DNA of 64,000 nucleotides from Candidatus Saccharibacteria bacterium UBA4387. GTDB taxonomy: Bacteria; Patescibacteriota; Saccharimonadia; Saccharimonadales; Saccharimonadaceae. Where the stretch lies: the NCBI GenBank assembly GCA_002391075.1, contig DGRN01000010.1, forward strand, positions 26,050 through 90,049, given 5' to 3'. A program made the translations under genes and the position numbers. Shown one piece after another: positions 52,171 through 61,486 of the stretch; positions within the stretch are counted from its first letter, which is position 1; each line of letters begins with the position of its first letter. The notes beneath the pieces are model-generated. The model had not been told where the DNA came from, did not search any database, and was given only the letters and a program-made list of their open reading frames with translations.

Positions 52171-52389
52171 AGCTCCCATGTGCGCGAAGAATTCTTCGTC
52201 CCGCGGGGGTGCTCCTGTCTAATGGCCTTGCCTCTGCTTTATATATATTTGGCGACCACGTCCCGCCAATCATTCAAACCTCTTCATCGTTTTCCATCAC
52301 CTTGACCCCTCGCGGGCCTATTCGTGTGAACGATTCCGCAGGGGCAGGCCATTTTTAAATCCGGCACCCGCACAAGGGTGCCTTTTTCT
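52171..52389 (+). ncRNA. Putative structured RNA 1 (~215 nt), pseudoknot-like
   Basis: There is no protein gene here, but a promoter and terminator bracket it. Helix 1 pairs CCCGCGGGGGT (52200-52210) with ACCCC-T-CGCGGG (52305-52316). Helix 2 pairs ATGGCC...TGC (52222-52237) with GCA...GGCCAT (52338-52352). The order 1a-2a-1b-2b is that of a pseudoknot. Further hairpins: CGAAGAATTCTTCG (52188-52201, overlapping helix 1), TTGGCG/CGCCAA (52249-52269) and TCGT-GTGA-ACGA (52322-52333, GNRA loop). The conserved cores of SRP RNA, tmRNA and RNase P RNA are not recognised. Class unknown; strand inferred from promoter and terminator. Confidence 0.55.
52363..52389 (+). terminator. Terminator of structured RNA 1
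   Basis: GGCACCC pairs with GGGTGCC, followed by TTTTTC. A few bases upstream, helix 2 itself ends in ATTTTT, so a first stop near 52355 is possible. Confidence 0.8.
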
Positions 52390-52412
52390 TTTTCAACACA
52401 TCACCCTAATGC

Positions 52413-52442
52413 TTGCACTAAACGAAGTAGACATGCTACACT
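52413..52442 (+). promoter_or_regulatory. Promoter of structured RNA 2
   Basis: TTGCAC (52413-52418), 18-nt spacer, TACACT (52437-52442) with TGC before it (extended -10). Confidence 0.6.
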
Positions 52443-52448
52443 CTAAAT

Positions 52449-52787
52449 ACACTCAGAGCGGCACGCAAACACCTTTGCATACCACCGGCAACCCCTATGC
52501 CACCTCTGAGCGAACCTTATTAGCTCTGTCTCTATCGGCATTCTATCGGCACGCGCTTCACCATGCCGTCCAGGCGTGACGGCCTAACCCACATGGCACC
52601 ACCAACCTTACGTACGCAAAAGCCTACCACCAGCAATTCCGCCGCTTTGCGGCACACGTATCCGTTCTTTCGCGAAGGTCGCGAACTAGCCCAACCGCAT
52701 ACCGCACAATCATTAAGCGCACCCATGCCACTATTAGAGGCAGAGCACCCACCACTCACAGAGGCGCCCAACGGACGCCTCTTTTTC
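52449..52787 (+). ncRNA. Putative structured RNA 2 (~340 nt)
   Basis: A second protein-free unit with promoter and terminator. Perfect pairings: CTCAGAG (52452-52458) with CTCTGAG (52504-52510), enclosing two alternative hairpins (GCAAA/TTTGC and GCATA/TATGC, which share two bases); GCCGTC/GACGGC (52565-52583); GCCGC-TTT-GCGGC (52641-52653); TTCGCGA-AGG-TCGCGAA (52669-52685). The length suits RNase P RNA or tmRNA, but their conserved sequences and a tRNA-like end are not seen. Open frames across it on either strand have no SD and low-complexity content. Class unknown. Confidence 0.55.
52760..52787 (+). terminator. Terminator of structured RNA 2
   Basis: AGAGGCG pairs with CGCCTCT, followed by TTTTTC. 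Confidence 0.85.
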
Positions 52788-52828
52788 AATCCCAAAATAT
52801 CCACCTAGAACGGCCAAAACCTTTATGT

Positions 52829-52834
52829 TATAAT
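52829..52834 (+). promoter_or_regulatory. -10 box of the 2656-aa surface protein
   Basis: TATAAT preceded by TGT (extended -10), about 28 nt before the ATG; a TAGGAG SD lies between. Confidence 0.6.
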
Positions 52835-52862
52835 TAAGCAAAAGCGAGTAGGAGTTATATTT

Positions 52863-55800
52863 ATGGGTATTCGACGGAAGTCAAAGTTTTTAAGGCGGCT
52901 TTTTGCCGCTATTTTTATTACAATTCTAAGCGGCTTTTCTATTACGGCTATCATTCAGGCCAACAATAAAACCAGCGCACTCGCAGAAGTCAGCAGCGAC
53001 GTTTGGAATCTTAGCCTCAGCTTCTACGATAGTACCGTCGACAACGGCAACACGGAACTTACGCAACAAACTTGGAGCGTGCCAGTCGACCAAACATACA
53101 GCGGTGCCCGCACATTCACTATCCAGACAAACTACTCAGCAAACATCGTCGATAAAACATACAACCCTAAAGAGCTCCAAATCAAGCTCGAGCTTCCTAT
53201 TCGCCCAGGTTACTCAACTAGAAGACAATACACAACAACCAACGCTCTCGGCCAAGAATGGACCGACTCTGCATTCCTCTGGCTCGACAGTTATAACGTC
53301 TCCGCTAAACCCCTAAATGGCACTTCTACCATTGATTACGATTGGGAATATGAATGCCCAAGCGGTCAAAACTACTGCCTCTTTAGAAATCTCAAGCCCA
53401 TCGAAAAAGACGATAGCCTCCAAGGAAGTTTCCAGGTAACATTGCAGTTCCATATTAATGGCGGGGTCAACGGTGCTCCGTTCTTCGAAGAAACCTTCCA
53501 TGAAGAATTAGCATACGAAGGCGTGGCTACCCTCAATAATACAGTCAGAAGCAATCCTATTAATATACACCTCTCTAAAGACACTGCTGTCGAATGGAAA
53601 AAACGCAATTATATCGTCAAGACCGCCCCGCGCAAACTCGACTCTCTCGATGGCTTCAATGTCGCCAACGCAAACGACTACACTTGGGTTCATTATGTCT
53701 ATTATGGCGCCAGCGTAAACAAAAAAACCGATACTCAAACCACTGCCCCTTACGAAGCCCCCTACACGCCAGAAACCGGCCCCGAAAACTATGTGTATGC
53801 ACAAAGAAACCACTACATCCCCATAAAAGACTGGCGTTGGGAAGATACTTTCAGCGACGACGCTCTTGTCTTCAATTCAGACAAACAGCCAATGACCAAA
53901 AATAATGAGGGCAACTACATCATCTCCTCGTCTCCAGCAAAGACCACTTCTTATTGTAGAATTACAAACAACTCCAGCGTCTATGTCTTCAACACCTGTT
54001 ACGAAATCTACGTCGCATTTCCAAAAGATAAGTTTAACGAAACACTAGGGATTGATAAAGTCAAAGTCAAAAATACTGTTTATTCCCGCGGCACTTATTT
54101 CCTATCCGACCAGGAAGAACTGCTTGATGAAAACTCGGCAGAAATTGATCTTCGTAATTTTGCGCTTAGCTACGAAGGTAACTCTGTTAGTATTTCAAAA
54201 GCCCTTAATACCGCAAATGCTTATGGCAACATCAATTATGCAACCTATCAGAGTCTCCGCACAAAAGCTGGCGCTTCCTTCTACTACGACATTCATGTTA
54301 GCGCTCTAAATCTTGGCTCCGAGCCATACGATTTAGTAATTGGCGACGATATCGCTTTCTATCAAGACCGAACCACTGGCGCCGTCACTAAATTTAACGA
54401 CGATGAACACTCCTTCACTCGCATTAGAGCACCATACGAGCTCGTTGCCGCCAACGGAGAAGATTTTACCTGCGCAAACTACGACGTGGAGGTCTACTAC
54501 CGACTCGGCGGCGAATCTGATTACCGCAGACTCGACGTCACCGGCAATCACGCCCACCCATGCGGCAGATGGATAGAAGGTATCTATACTATGCAACCAA
54601 CCTGGAATCTACCAGACAATAGCGTTGCTTGGAAGATCGTAATCAAGAACCTCGACAAGGGTATCGCAGATTATCCTATCTTCACCGTAGCAAACTATCA
54701 CTCCCAAAACGTGCCGCAATACGGCGAACTGTACAACTTCTCCTATGCAGAAGTGCAACGCAATGGACAAACCTTAAACGTCGTTCCTTTTGAATCGTAC
54801 GCCTCCGAACTAACACAGGAAAACCTTGCACCATACGACCAAGCCACATACGGACACTACCAACAGCGTGCTTTCCATGAATATAGCTACGACATACGCC
54901 CGGTTGCACCTATCCTAAATGTTGCAACGGGCGGCCCAAGTCTCGACAGCCAATCGATTGCATATAATGCCTCTACCGATGGCTACGAGGGCATGCTCAA
55001 AGATAACGCGTATATTACTCAACAATCTTCAGATAAGGAACTAAATTTTGACGTCCTTCGTCAAGATCTTACAGAAGCAGATCTAACTACCGAATGGACC
55101 CAATATATCCTTTTGCCGCCTGGAGTTACCGTTGCTTCAACCCCAGAAGAAATCGCTAATAGCGCCTCTGCCGAACCAACTTTTGAGTATCTCTACAATT
55201 TAGACGGCACAAGAGTCTTCAATACCAAATTCGCCCTACGCGACTACGTCAAAACACATACTCAAGTCAGCGTAATAAAGAACTGGCGCAATAGCGGCCA
55301 AGAACTCATCCGTACTCACATCGACTTTTCCGAAAAACCATTCTTTGCACACTTGGCAAATTATTCGGGCAGCATTTCTTCGTTCAATATTAAGATTCGC
55401 ATCCCATACGACGTCTATGCCGAAAACGAGGCAACGGATCCAGGCCATAAATATCCTCTAAAGACTGTTGTCGCAAACGACGATAGCTATAAGCTCGGCA
55501 CAACCAATATTATTTGGAGCCCAACGCCAGACGACGGCACCTTCTTCGGCAATGCTGCCTATGCAGATGTCGACGAGGACGAAAGCACTGAGGATATCTT
55601 CTATACAAGAGATGACGATTTCTCGATTCTCACTGCCGTCGCAGCAGAGCAATCCATCAAAGCCACAACACAAACCGACCAGAATAACACCTACACGACA
55701 GAAGATTCCTACGCCACCGCCGGCAGCGAATATTATCACAAGCTCGCCATCCGTACTGGTAATAGTAAGGCTACCAACGTCGTTGTATACGATGTCATTG

Positions 55801-58800
55801 AAGCCGCCTTCGGCAACAATGAGCACTGGCAAGGCGAATTCCTCGGCATCGACACCAGCTATGTCGAAACTCAAAACGACGCTAATGGCAATCCTATTCA
55901 TATCAAAACCTATTACTCACCAAACACCAATCCTGGCTCACTAACCTCGGATAATAGCTGGCAAGAGTATATCGAGGGAACCACTGATCCTTCTCTCGTC
56001 AAATCTATCGCTTTCAAATACGTTGACGCTAACGGCGACCCAACAACCGTTCCGGCCAATAGTTACGTATATACACTCCTTCGCATGAAAGCCCCGGCCG
56101 ACAATCCAAGCACCGCTTTTGCATACAACAACTTCCGTACCGAATGGAACGCCATCGATCAAAACTCCGGTATGCCGGTCCCGCAAATTGAAGGCATCTC
56201 TTCTAATACTACGCGCGTTCAAATCGACCATCTCTTCGACATCCACGTCGTTAAGCAGTGGGATGATTTCAACAACAAATATAATACTCGCCCAAGCACC
56301 ATCACGCCAAAACTCACTCGCGATATCGAGACTATCGATCACAGCTCGTCTATCAATATCGCCAACGGCGAGAGCACTCTTGATTATCATAATTTGCACG
56401 AGTACTATCGCGATCAATACGACGTCACGCTCGACTCCATCCCGCTCTACACAACCACTCGCAGCTACGATAGCGACACTCTCACCTACACCTTCAAGAG
56501 CGTCCTCAACACCGACAAAATCAAAGTCGTAAACATCTGGAACGACAAAGACAACGCCTACGGCATGCGCCCAGGCACTGTCGATTACAACCTCGTTTAC
56601 AACAACGCAACCGATAGCACACATCAGCTCAACGTCACCGGCAACACCGACAATTTCGACTTCGAAGGCATTCCTGCACACCTCATAAAGCAACATTCTG
56701 TCGCGCTAAAGCAAAACGTACCGAACTACACGACCACGCTCGAAGTTAGCGAAGACGGCAAAACGTACACCTTTACGCACACACTTACCGCCACCTTCGA
56801 TATCACCGTCAAGCACATCTGGATCGACAACAACAACATCAATAATCTCCGCCCAGCCAGCGTTGAGTACACCCTCACGAAGGAAGAAGAAACCGACAAT
56901 ACTCTTACCATCTCTGCCGCCACCAACGGCCAGGATAAATTCGCCTCACTGCCACTCCTCGACGAAGAAAAGTACTCCGTCAACGACGTTGTCATTCCAC
57001 ACTACACGACGACTAAAGCTTACGACCAAAGCACTCATACCTACACTTTCACCAGCACGCTTTCGGACACCTTCGACATCAATGTCGAACACGTCTGGAT
57101 TGATAACAACAACGCCTACGGCTACCGCCCAGACAGCGTCGAATATACCCTCAAGAAAGAGCAGGCCACAGAAGCAACCCTCACCTTAGACAACACCGAC
57201 GCCAGTGACAGCTTTACCGGCCTCCTGCTTCTTGACGAGTCGAAATATTCCGTCCCAGATGTCACCGTCCCGCACTACACGACCACCAAGGCCTACGACT
57301 CCACAACCCACACTTACACCTTTACGCATACTCTCTCTGAGCAATTCAAGATCACCATCAAACACGAGTGGAAGAATGACGAAAATAACGCTCGCAACCT
57401 CCGCCCGAGCAGCGTAGATTACACGATCAAGGAAACTGGCGCCACCGACCACACGCTCACGCTCGACGCAATCGATACCCAGAATGAACTCGCTAATCTC
57501 GACCTCCTCGATTATGACAAGTATTCCGTCAACACCAACGTCACCGTCGACCATTACCGCCTCGACAGCGCAACCTGCGAAACTCCAGCCAATACTCATG
57601 ACTTGGTTTGTACCTTCGTTTATTCGCTCGAGGACAACCTAGACATTCATGTCAAACACATCTGGGTAGATAACAACAACGCCTACGGCTACCGCCCAAG
57701 CAGCCTAGATTACGAACTCCAAAAGAGCAACGCAACCGATCAGACCAAGACTTCCAGCGCCAACTGGACCGCAGATTTCGTCAACCTTCACGCTCCAGAT
57801 GAAGCCGAATACTCGGTCGCCGACGTCACTGTCCCGCACTACACGACCACCAAGACCTACGACTCCACTACCCATACCTACACATTTGAGAGCACACTCT
57901 CAGACAAGTTCAATATCATCATCAAGCACGAATGGCGCAACGACAACAACAACGCTCGCAACCTCCGCCCGAGCAGCGTAGATTACACGATCAAGGAAAC
58001 TGGCGTCGCCGACCACACGCTCACGCTAGCTGCAACCAACACCCAGAATAGCATCACAGACCTCAATCTCCTCGACGCGGCCAAATATTCCGTCCCGATC
58101 GACGTCACTGTCGACCATTACCATCTCGACAGCGCAACCTGTACTACCGATCAAACCACCCATAACCAAACCTGCACCTTTATCTATTCGCTCGAAGACA
58201 ACCTAGACATTCATGTCCAGCACATCTGGATCGACAACAACAACGCTTACGGCTACCGTCCAAGCAGCCTAGATTATGAACTTACCAAGTCCGGCACGAC
58301 CGACCAGACCAAGACTTCCAGCGCCAACTGGACTGCAGACTTCGTCAATCTCCACGCGCCAGACGAAGCACAATACTCCGTCAGCGATGTCACCGTTCCA
58401 CACTACACAACCACCAAAGATTACGACCAGAGCACTCATACTTACACCTTCACCAGCACGCTCTCAGACACATTTAATTTCACAGTCAAACACATTTGGA
58501 TCGACGAAGACAACGTTCGCGACCTTCGTCCAGCCGGCGTCGAATACACCCTAACAAAGAGCAACACAACCGCAGACACTAAGACTCTTGCCGCCACCAA
58601 CGCCGAAGACTCCTTCACTAACCTCAATCTCCTTGACGAAAATCTCTACGCAGTCTCAGACGTTACCGTCCCGCACTACGCCACAGAGAAGAGCTGCGAA
58701 GTCACAGCCGGCACGCATAATCACGTCTGCACCTTTACTCACACCCTCGAAGACAATCTAGACATTCATGTTGTCCACCTCTGGGACGATTCAGATAACG

Positions 58801-60833
58801 CGTACAATACTCGCCCAACCAACCTAGATTACGAACTTACCAAGTCCGGCGCAACCGACCAGACCAAGACTTCCAGCGCCAACTGGACTGCAGACTTCGT
58901 TAATCTCCACGCTCCAGACAAGGCCAGCTACTCCGTAGTTACGCCAACCATCACAGATTACGAGACCACCCTCGAGAACTTCGACGAGTCCACCATGACC
59001 TATACTTTCAAGAGCGTTCTCACGAAGACTTTCGACGTTATCGTGAATCATGTGTGGCAAAATGACGAAAACAACGTCCGCAACCTTCGCCCGACCTCCA
59101 TCGCGCACAACCTCCAGAAAGACAGCGCTACCACCGCCACCCAAAACGCCACACCAAACAGCTGGACCACAACTTTCGCCCGCCTTCCACTAAACGATCG
59201 CACCAAGTATTCCATCCCAGACATCTCAGTCGAACACTACTCGACCAGCAAAAACTGCACTGATGGCGAAAACTTCAGCATCGTCTGCACTTTCACTCAC
59301 ACCCTCGAAGACAACCTAGACATCCACGTCAAGCACATTTGGATCGACCGCGACAACGCTTACGGTTACCGCCCAGCGTCTGTCAGCTACGAACTCCAAA
59401 AGAGCAGCGCAACCGACCAAACCAAGACTTCCAGCGCAGACTGGACCGCAGATTTCGTCAACCTTCACGCTCCAGATGAAGCCGAATACTCGGTCGCCGA
59501 CGTCACTGTCGAGCATTACACCACTACCAAAGAATACGACCCAACGACCCACACCTATACCTTCACCAGCACCCTCAGCGACAAATTCAGCATCACCGTC
59601 AAGCACGTCTGGATCGATGAAAACAACGTCCGCAATCTCCGCCCGGCCGAAGGCGTAACTTATCGCCTAGTCAAAAACCGCGGCACAGGCAACACAATGA
59701 CTCTCGGCCCAATCGAAGCACAAGACACCTTCGACGAACTCGACTTAATTGACGAACCATACTACAACGTCCCAGACGTTACCGTCGAGCATTACGCCAC
59801 CACCAAGGAATACAACGCCGCAACCCGCACCTATACCTTTACCCATACTCTCGAAGACGATCTCGACATTCACGTCCAGCACATCTGGGATGACGAGGAC
59901 GACCGCTACGGCTTCCGCCCAACCAGCGTCACATATACTCTGACTAAGGACGACGCCGAAAATGCCACCCAGGATTCTTCCGACAACTGGACCGCAGATT
60001 TCATCAATCTCCATAGCCCAGACAAAGACGCCTACGCCGTCAAAGATGTCGACGTCGAAAACTACACGACCACCAAATCCTTCGATCCAGACACAATGAC
60101 CTATACTTTCACCAGCACCCTAATCACCGAGCCAATCACGGTCGTACATATCTGGGACGACGACGGCAACTCCGACAACACTCGCCCAGAATCCATTCAT
60201 TTCGACTTGCTACACAGCGACGAAAAGGACAAAGAGCTCGAATTCGACACCGAAGACGACGAAGCTGAATCTCAATTCGAGAAAATCCCAAGCAGCGTCA
60301 TCGATGAATTCTCCGTCGAAATCACCCCAATCCCGCACTACACGACCTCAGTCGAATACGACGAAGCAACCCACACCTACACTTTCGTCAGCGTCCTAAC
60401 CAAAATCGACATCACCGTCAATAACATCTGGGAAGACAACAACGACGAGCAGGGCATCCGCCCAGACAAACTCGAGTTCATCCTACTGCTTAACGGTACA
60501 GAAATCGACCGCCGCACCATCGGCATCACTGAAAACTCCGACAGCTTCAACTTCGAAGATCTCCTCGACTATCTCCGCGCCGGCTACACCGTTGAGCTCG
60601 TCAACTCGCCAGAGGGCTACACAACCACCGTCGAATATGACGCAGAAAACCTAACCTACACCTTTACCCACAAACTCATTCCTACGCCAGCTTCCAACCT
60701 AAATTCAGCCGTCAACACTCCATTTACCGGCGACCAAATCTCCGAATATCTCGTCATTCTTGCCATCTGCGCCATCCTCGGCCTTTGCGCCACCGGCTAC
60801 ATCATCCGCCGCGTACGCAAACACAACAAGTAG
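52863..60833 (+). CDS. Giant secreted surface protein with 16 Cna-B-like repeats (2656 aa)
   Basis: A basic start and hydrophobic signal segment (LRRLFAAIFITILSGFSITAI) lead to AEVSSDVWNLSLSF, nearly the same junction as in the 1998-aa protein. The N-terminal region (to about 1120) is homologous to that protein (NDYTWVHYVYYGAS; PYDQATYGHYQQR). Sixteen Cna-B-like repeats follow (to about 2600), opening with strands such as HVKHIWIDNNNAYGYRP and ending YTFTSTL. The C-terminus has TPFTGD (2619-2624), a membrane helix and a basic tail (RRVRKHNK), resembling a sortase signal more than PNTAD does. Repeats 6, 8, 10 and 12 alternate with a second type, and some share long identical DNA. Role inferred: long surface stalk or adhesin. 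Monocistronic. Confidence 0.87.
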   Translation: MGIRRKSKFLRRLFAAIFITILSGFSITAIIQANNKTSALAEVSSDVWNLSLSFYDSTVDNGNTELTQQTWSVPVDQTYSGARTFTIQTNYSANIVDKTYNPKELQIKLELPIRPGYSTRRQYTTTNALGQEWTDSAFLWLDSYNVSAKPLNGTSTIDYDWEYECPSGQNYCLFRNLKPIEKDDSLQGSFQVTLQFHINGGVNGAPFFEETFHEELAYEGVATLNNTVRSNPINIHLSKDTAVEWKKRNYIVKTAPRKLDSLDGFNVANANDYTWVHYVYYGASVNKKTDTQTTAPYEAPYTPETGPENYVYAQRNHYIPIKDWRWEDTFSDDALVFNSDKQPMTKNNEGNYIISSSPAKTTSYCRITNNSSVYVFNTCYEIYVAFPKDKFNETLGIDKVKVKNTVYSRGTYFLSDQEELLDENSAEIDLRNFALSYEGNSVSISKALNTANAYGNINYATYQSLRTKAGASFYYDIHVSALNLGSEPYDLVIGDDIAFYQDRTTGAVTKFNDDEHSFTRIRAPYELVAANGEDFTCANYDVEVYYRLGGESDYRRLDVTGNHAHPCGRWIEGIYTMQPTWNLPDNSVAWKIVIKNLDKGIADYPIFTVANYHSQNVPQYGELYNFSYAEVQRNGQTLNVVPFESYASELTQENLAPYDQATYGHYQQRAFHEYSYDIRPVAPILNVATGGPSLDSQSIAYNASTDGYEGMLKDNAYITQQSSDKELNFDVLRQDLTEADLTTEWTQYILLPPGVTVASTPEEIANSASAEPTFEYLYNLDGTRVFNTKFALRDYVKTHTQVSVIKNWRNSGQELIRTHIDFSEKPFFAHLANYSGSISSFNIKIRIPYDVYAENEATDPGHKYPLKTVVANDDSYKLGTTNIIWSPTPDDGTFFGNAAYADVDEDESTEDIFYTRDDDFSILTAVAAEQSIKATTQTDQNNTYTTEDSYATAGSEYYHKLAIRTGNSKATNVVVYDVIEAAFGNNEHWQGEFLGIDTSYVETQNDANGNPIHIKTYYSPNTNPGSLTSDNSWQEYIEGTTDPSLVKSIAFKYVDANGDPTTVPANSYVYTLLRMKAPADNPSTAFAYNNFRTEWNAIDQNSGMPVPQIEGISSNTTRVQIDHLFDIHVVKQWDDFNNKYNTRPSTITPKLTRDIETIDHSSSINIANGESTLDYHNLHEYYRDQYDVTLDSIPLYTTTRSYDSDTLTYTFKSVLNTDKIKVVNIWNDKDNAYGMRPGTVDYNLVYNNATDSTHQLNVTGNTDNFDFEGIPAHLIKQHSVALKQNVPNYTTTLEVSEDGKTYTFTHTLTATFDITVKHIWIDNNNINNLRPASVEYTLTKEEETDNTLTISAATNGQDKFASLPLLDEEKYSVNDVVIPHYTTTKAYDQSTHTYTFTSTLSDTFDINVEHVWIDNNNAYGYRPDSVEYTLKKEQATEATLTLDNTDASDSFTGLLLLDESKYSVPDVTVPHYTTTKAYDSTTHTYTFTHTLSEQFKITIKHEWKNDENNARNLRPSSVDYTIKETGATDHTLTLDAIDTQNELANLDLLDYDKYSVNTNVTVDHYRLDSATCETPANTHDLVCTFVYSLEDNLDIHVKHIWVDNNNAYGYRPSSLDYELQKSNATDQTKTSSANWTADFVNLHAPDEAEYSVADVTVPHYTTTKTYDSTTHTYTFESTLSDKFNIIIKHEWRNDNNNARNLRPSSVDYTIKETGVADHTLTLAATNTQNSITDLNLLDAAKYSVPIDVTVDHYHLDSATCTTDQTTHNQTCTFIYSLEDNLDIHVQHIWIDNNNAYGYRPSSLDYELTKSGTTDQTKTSSANWTADFVNLHAPDEAQYSVSDVTVPHYTTTKDYDQSTHTYTFTSTLSDTFNFTVKHIWIDEDNVRDLRPAGVEYTLTKSNTTADTKTLAATNAEDSFTNLNLLDENLYAVSDVTVPHYATEKSCEVTAGTHNHVCTFTHTLEDNLDIHVVHLWDDSDNAYNTRPTNLDYELTKSGATDQTKTSSANWTADFVNLHAPDKASYSVVTPTITDYETTLENFDESTMTYTFKSVLTKTFDVIVNHVWQNDENNVRNLRPTSIAHNLQKDSATTATQNATPNSWTTTFARLPLNDRTKYSIPDISVEHYSTSKNCTDGENFSIVCTFTHTLEDNLDIHVKHIWIDRDNAYGYRPASVSYELQKSSATDQTKTSSADWTADFVNLHAPDEAEYSVADVTVEHYTTTKEYDPTTHTYTFTSTLSDKFSITVKHVWIDENNVRNLRPAEGVTYRLVKNRGTGNTMTLGPIEAQDTFDELDLIDEPYYNVPDVTVEHYATTKEYNAATRTYTFTHTLEDDLDIHVQHIWDDEDDRYGFRPTSVTYTLTKDDAENATQDSSDNWTADFINLHSPDKDAYAVKDVDVENYTTTKSFDPDTMTYTFTSTLITEPITVVHIWDDDGNSDNTRPESIHFDLLHSDEKDKELEFDTEDDEAESQFEKIPSSVIDEFSVEITPIPHYTTSVEYDEATHTYTFVSVLTKIDITVNNIWEDNNDEQGIRPDKLEFILLLNGTEIDRRTIGITENSDSFNFEDLLDYLRAGYTVELVNSPEGYTTTVEYDAENLTYTFTHKLIPTPASNLNSAVNTPFTGDQISEYLVILAICAILGLCATGYIIRRVRKHNK
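57764..57833 (+). repeat. 70-bp DNA identity between two distant Cna-B repeats
   Basis: The 70 bases here recur without change at 59441-59510, about 1.7 kb downstream in the same gene and frame. Other repeats in the gene share 40-60 bp blocks. This indicates recent duplication or gene conversion. Confidence 0.9.
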
Positions 60834-60848
60834 TAGCCAACTCGCGAC

Positions 60849-60879
60849 AAAAATACCCCGCCAAACAGGGGTATTTTTT
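60849..60879 (+). terminator. Terminator of the 2656-aa gene
   Basis: AATACCCC pairs with GGGGTATT, followed by TTTT. Confidence 0.88.
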
Positions 60880-60932
60880 GTGATATTATTAGGGCATACT
60901 CACGTCGCACATTTCAGGAGGGAGGACTCTAT

Positions 60933-61451
60933 ATGCGATATTTTATTTCTCAGGAAAAGACGCCAAATCCAGACATCATCACCGACAACACCTTCAGCGC
61001 CAGCAGCATTTTCGCTGTCGTCACCTACGCTCTCACGAAAAGCCCTGACAAAACACTGAGTGTCAACTGTCTTTCCGGCGAGGCGCTAAAAAGTCAGGCC
61101 GAAACGGACATTTTCCTTTTCTCGACACTCGAACCATACTGCAGTCTTTATCTAAGCAAATGCGGAAACAACACGCGCAAAACTCAAGTTCCTTACGGAA
61201 TCGCCGGCGCCGCCTGGAAACTCTTCGGCGAAACCGTCATCCGCCGTCTCGGCAGCAACATCGAAGCAATCGACGACGTCTGGCGCATCATCGACGACAA
61301 AATCGTCGCCAACTTCGACAGCACCGAACATGCCGACAAAACCTGCCGCAATGCCACACAAACCGCCATCTCCGCCGACGATTTCAAGCAAGCATGTACT
61401 ATGCTCGAATCGTGGCTCCGCACCGAAATCCGCAAAGTCCAAACAACTTAA
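60933..61451 (+). CDS. Degenerate MYG1-like (UPF0160) protein (172 aa)
   Basis: Reads as a shortened MYG1-family protein. DNTFSASSIFAVV stands where the family has HNGTFHADDVFAVA, AETDIFLF where it has the aDivvDVG strand, and QVPYGIAGAAWKLFGETVI matches the NGIPYASAGLVWKxFGE segment; IEAIDDVWRIIDDKI follows the FIEAIDAIDNG region. The metal-binding His/Asp residues (HADD, DHH) are all replaced, so nuclease activity is not expected. MYG1 proteins are about 300 aa; the C-terminal half is absent. Start chosen after AGGAGGGAGG. Assignment is by eye and moderate. Confidence 0.55.
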   Translation: MRYFISQEKTPNPDIITDNTFSASSIFAVVTYALTKSPDKTLSVNCLSGEALKSQAETDIFLFSTLEPYCSLYLSKCGNNTRKTQVPYGIAGAAWKLFGETVIRRLGSNIEAIDDVWRIIDDKIVANFDSTEHADKTCRNATQTAISADDFKQACTMLESWLRTEIRKVQTT

Positions 61452-61458
61452 TCATCTC

Positions 61459-61486
61459 AACCGCCCACATCTGGGCGGTTTTTTCT
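61459..61486 (+). terminator. Terminator of the MYG1-like gene
   Basis: AACCGCCC pairs with GGGCGGTT, followed by TTTT. It overlaps the 3' end of the convergent murE-like gene. Confidence 0.85.

Noticed and set aside
52167..52358. A 63-codon plus-strand frame across structured RNA 1
   Set aside because: It begins within bases of the predicted transcript start without an SD and spans both helices; the sequence has no protein-like features.
52171..52787. SRP RNA, tmRNA or RNase P RNA
   Set aside because: The conserved cores I would expect (SRP GGAAGGA-type loop, tRNA-like ends with TTCGA, RNase P GAGGAAAGT) were not found on either strand, so no class is assigned.
52532..52808. Frames of 90 codons (minus) and 81 codons (plus) across structured RNA 2
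   Set aside because: No SD, no promoter on the minus strand, unlike any protein, and they cover stable hairpins and the terminator.
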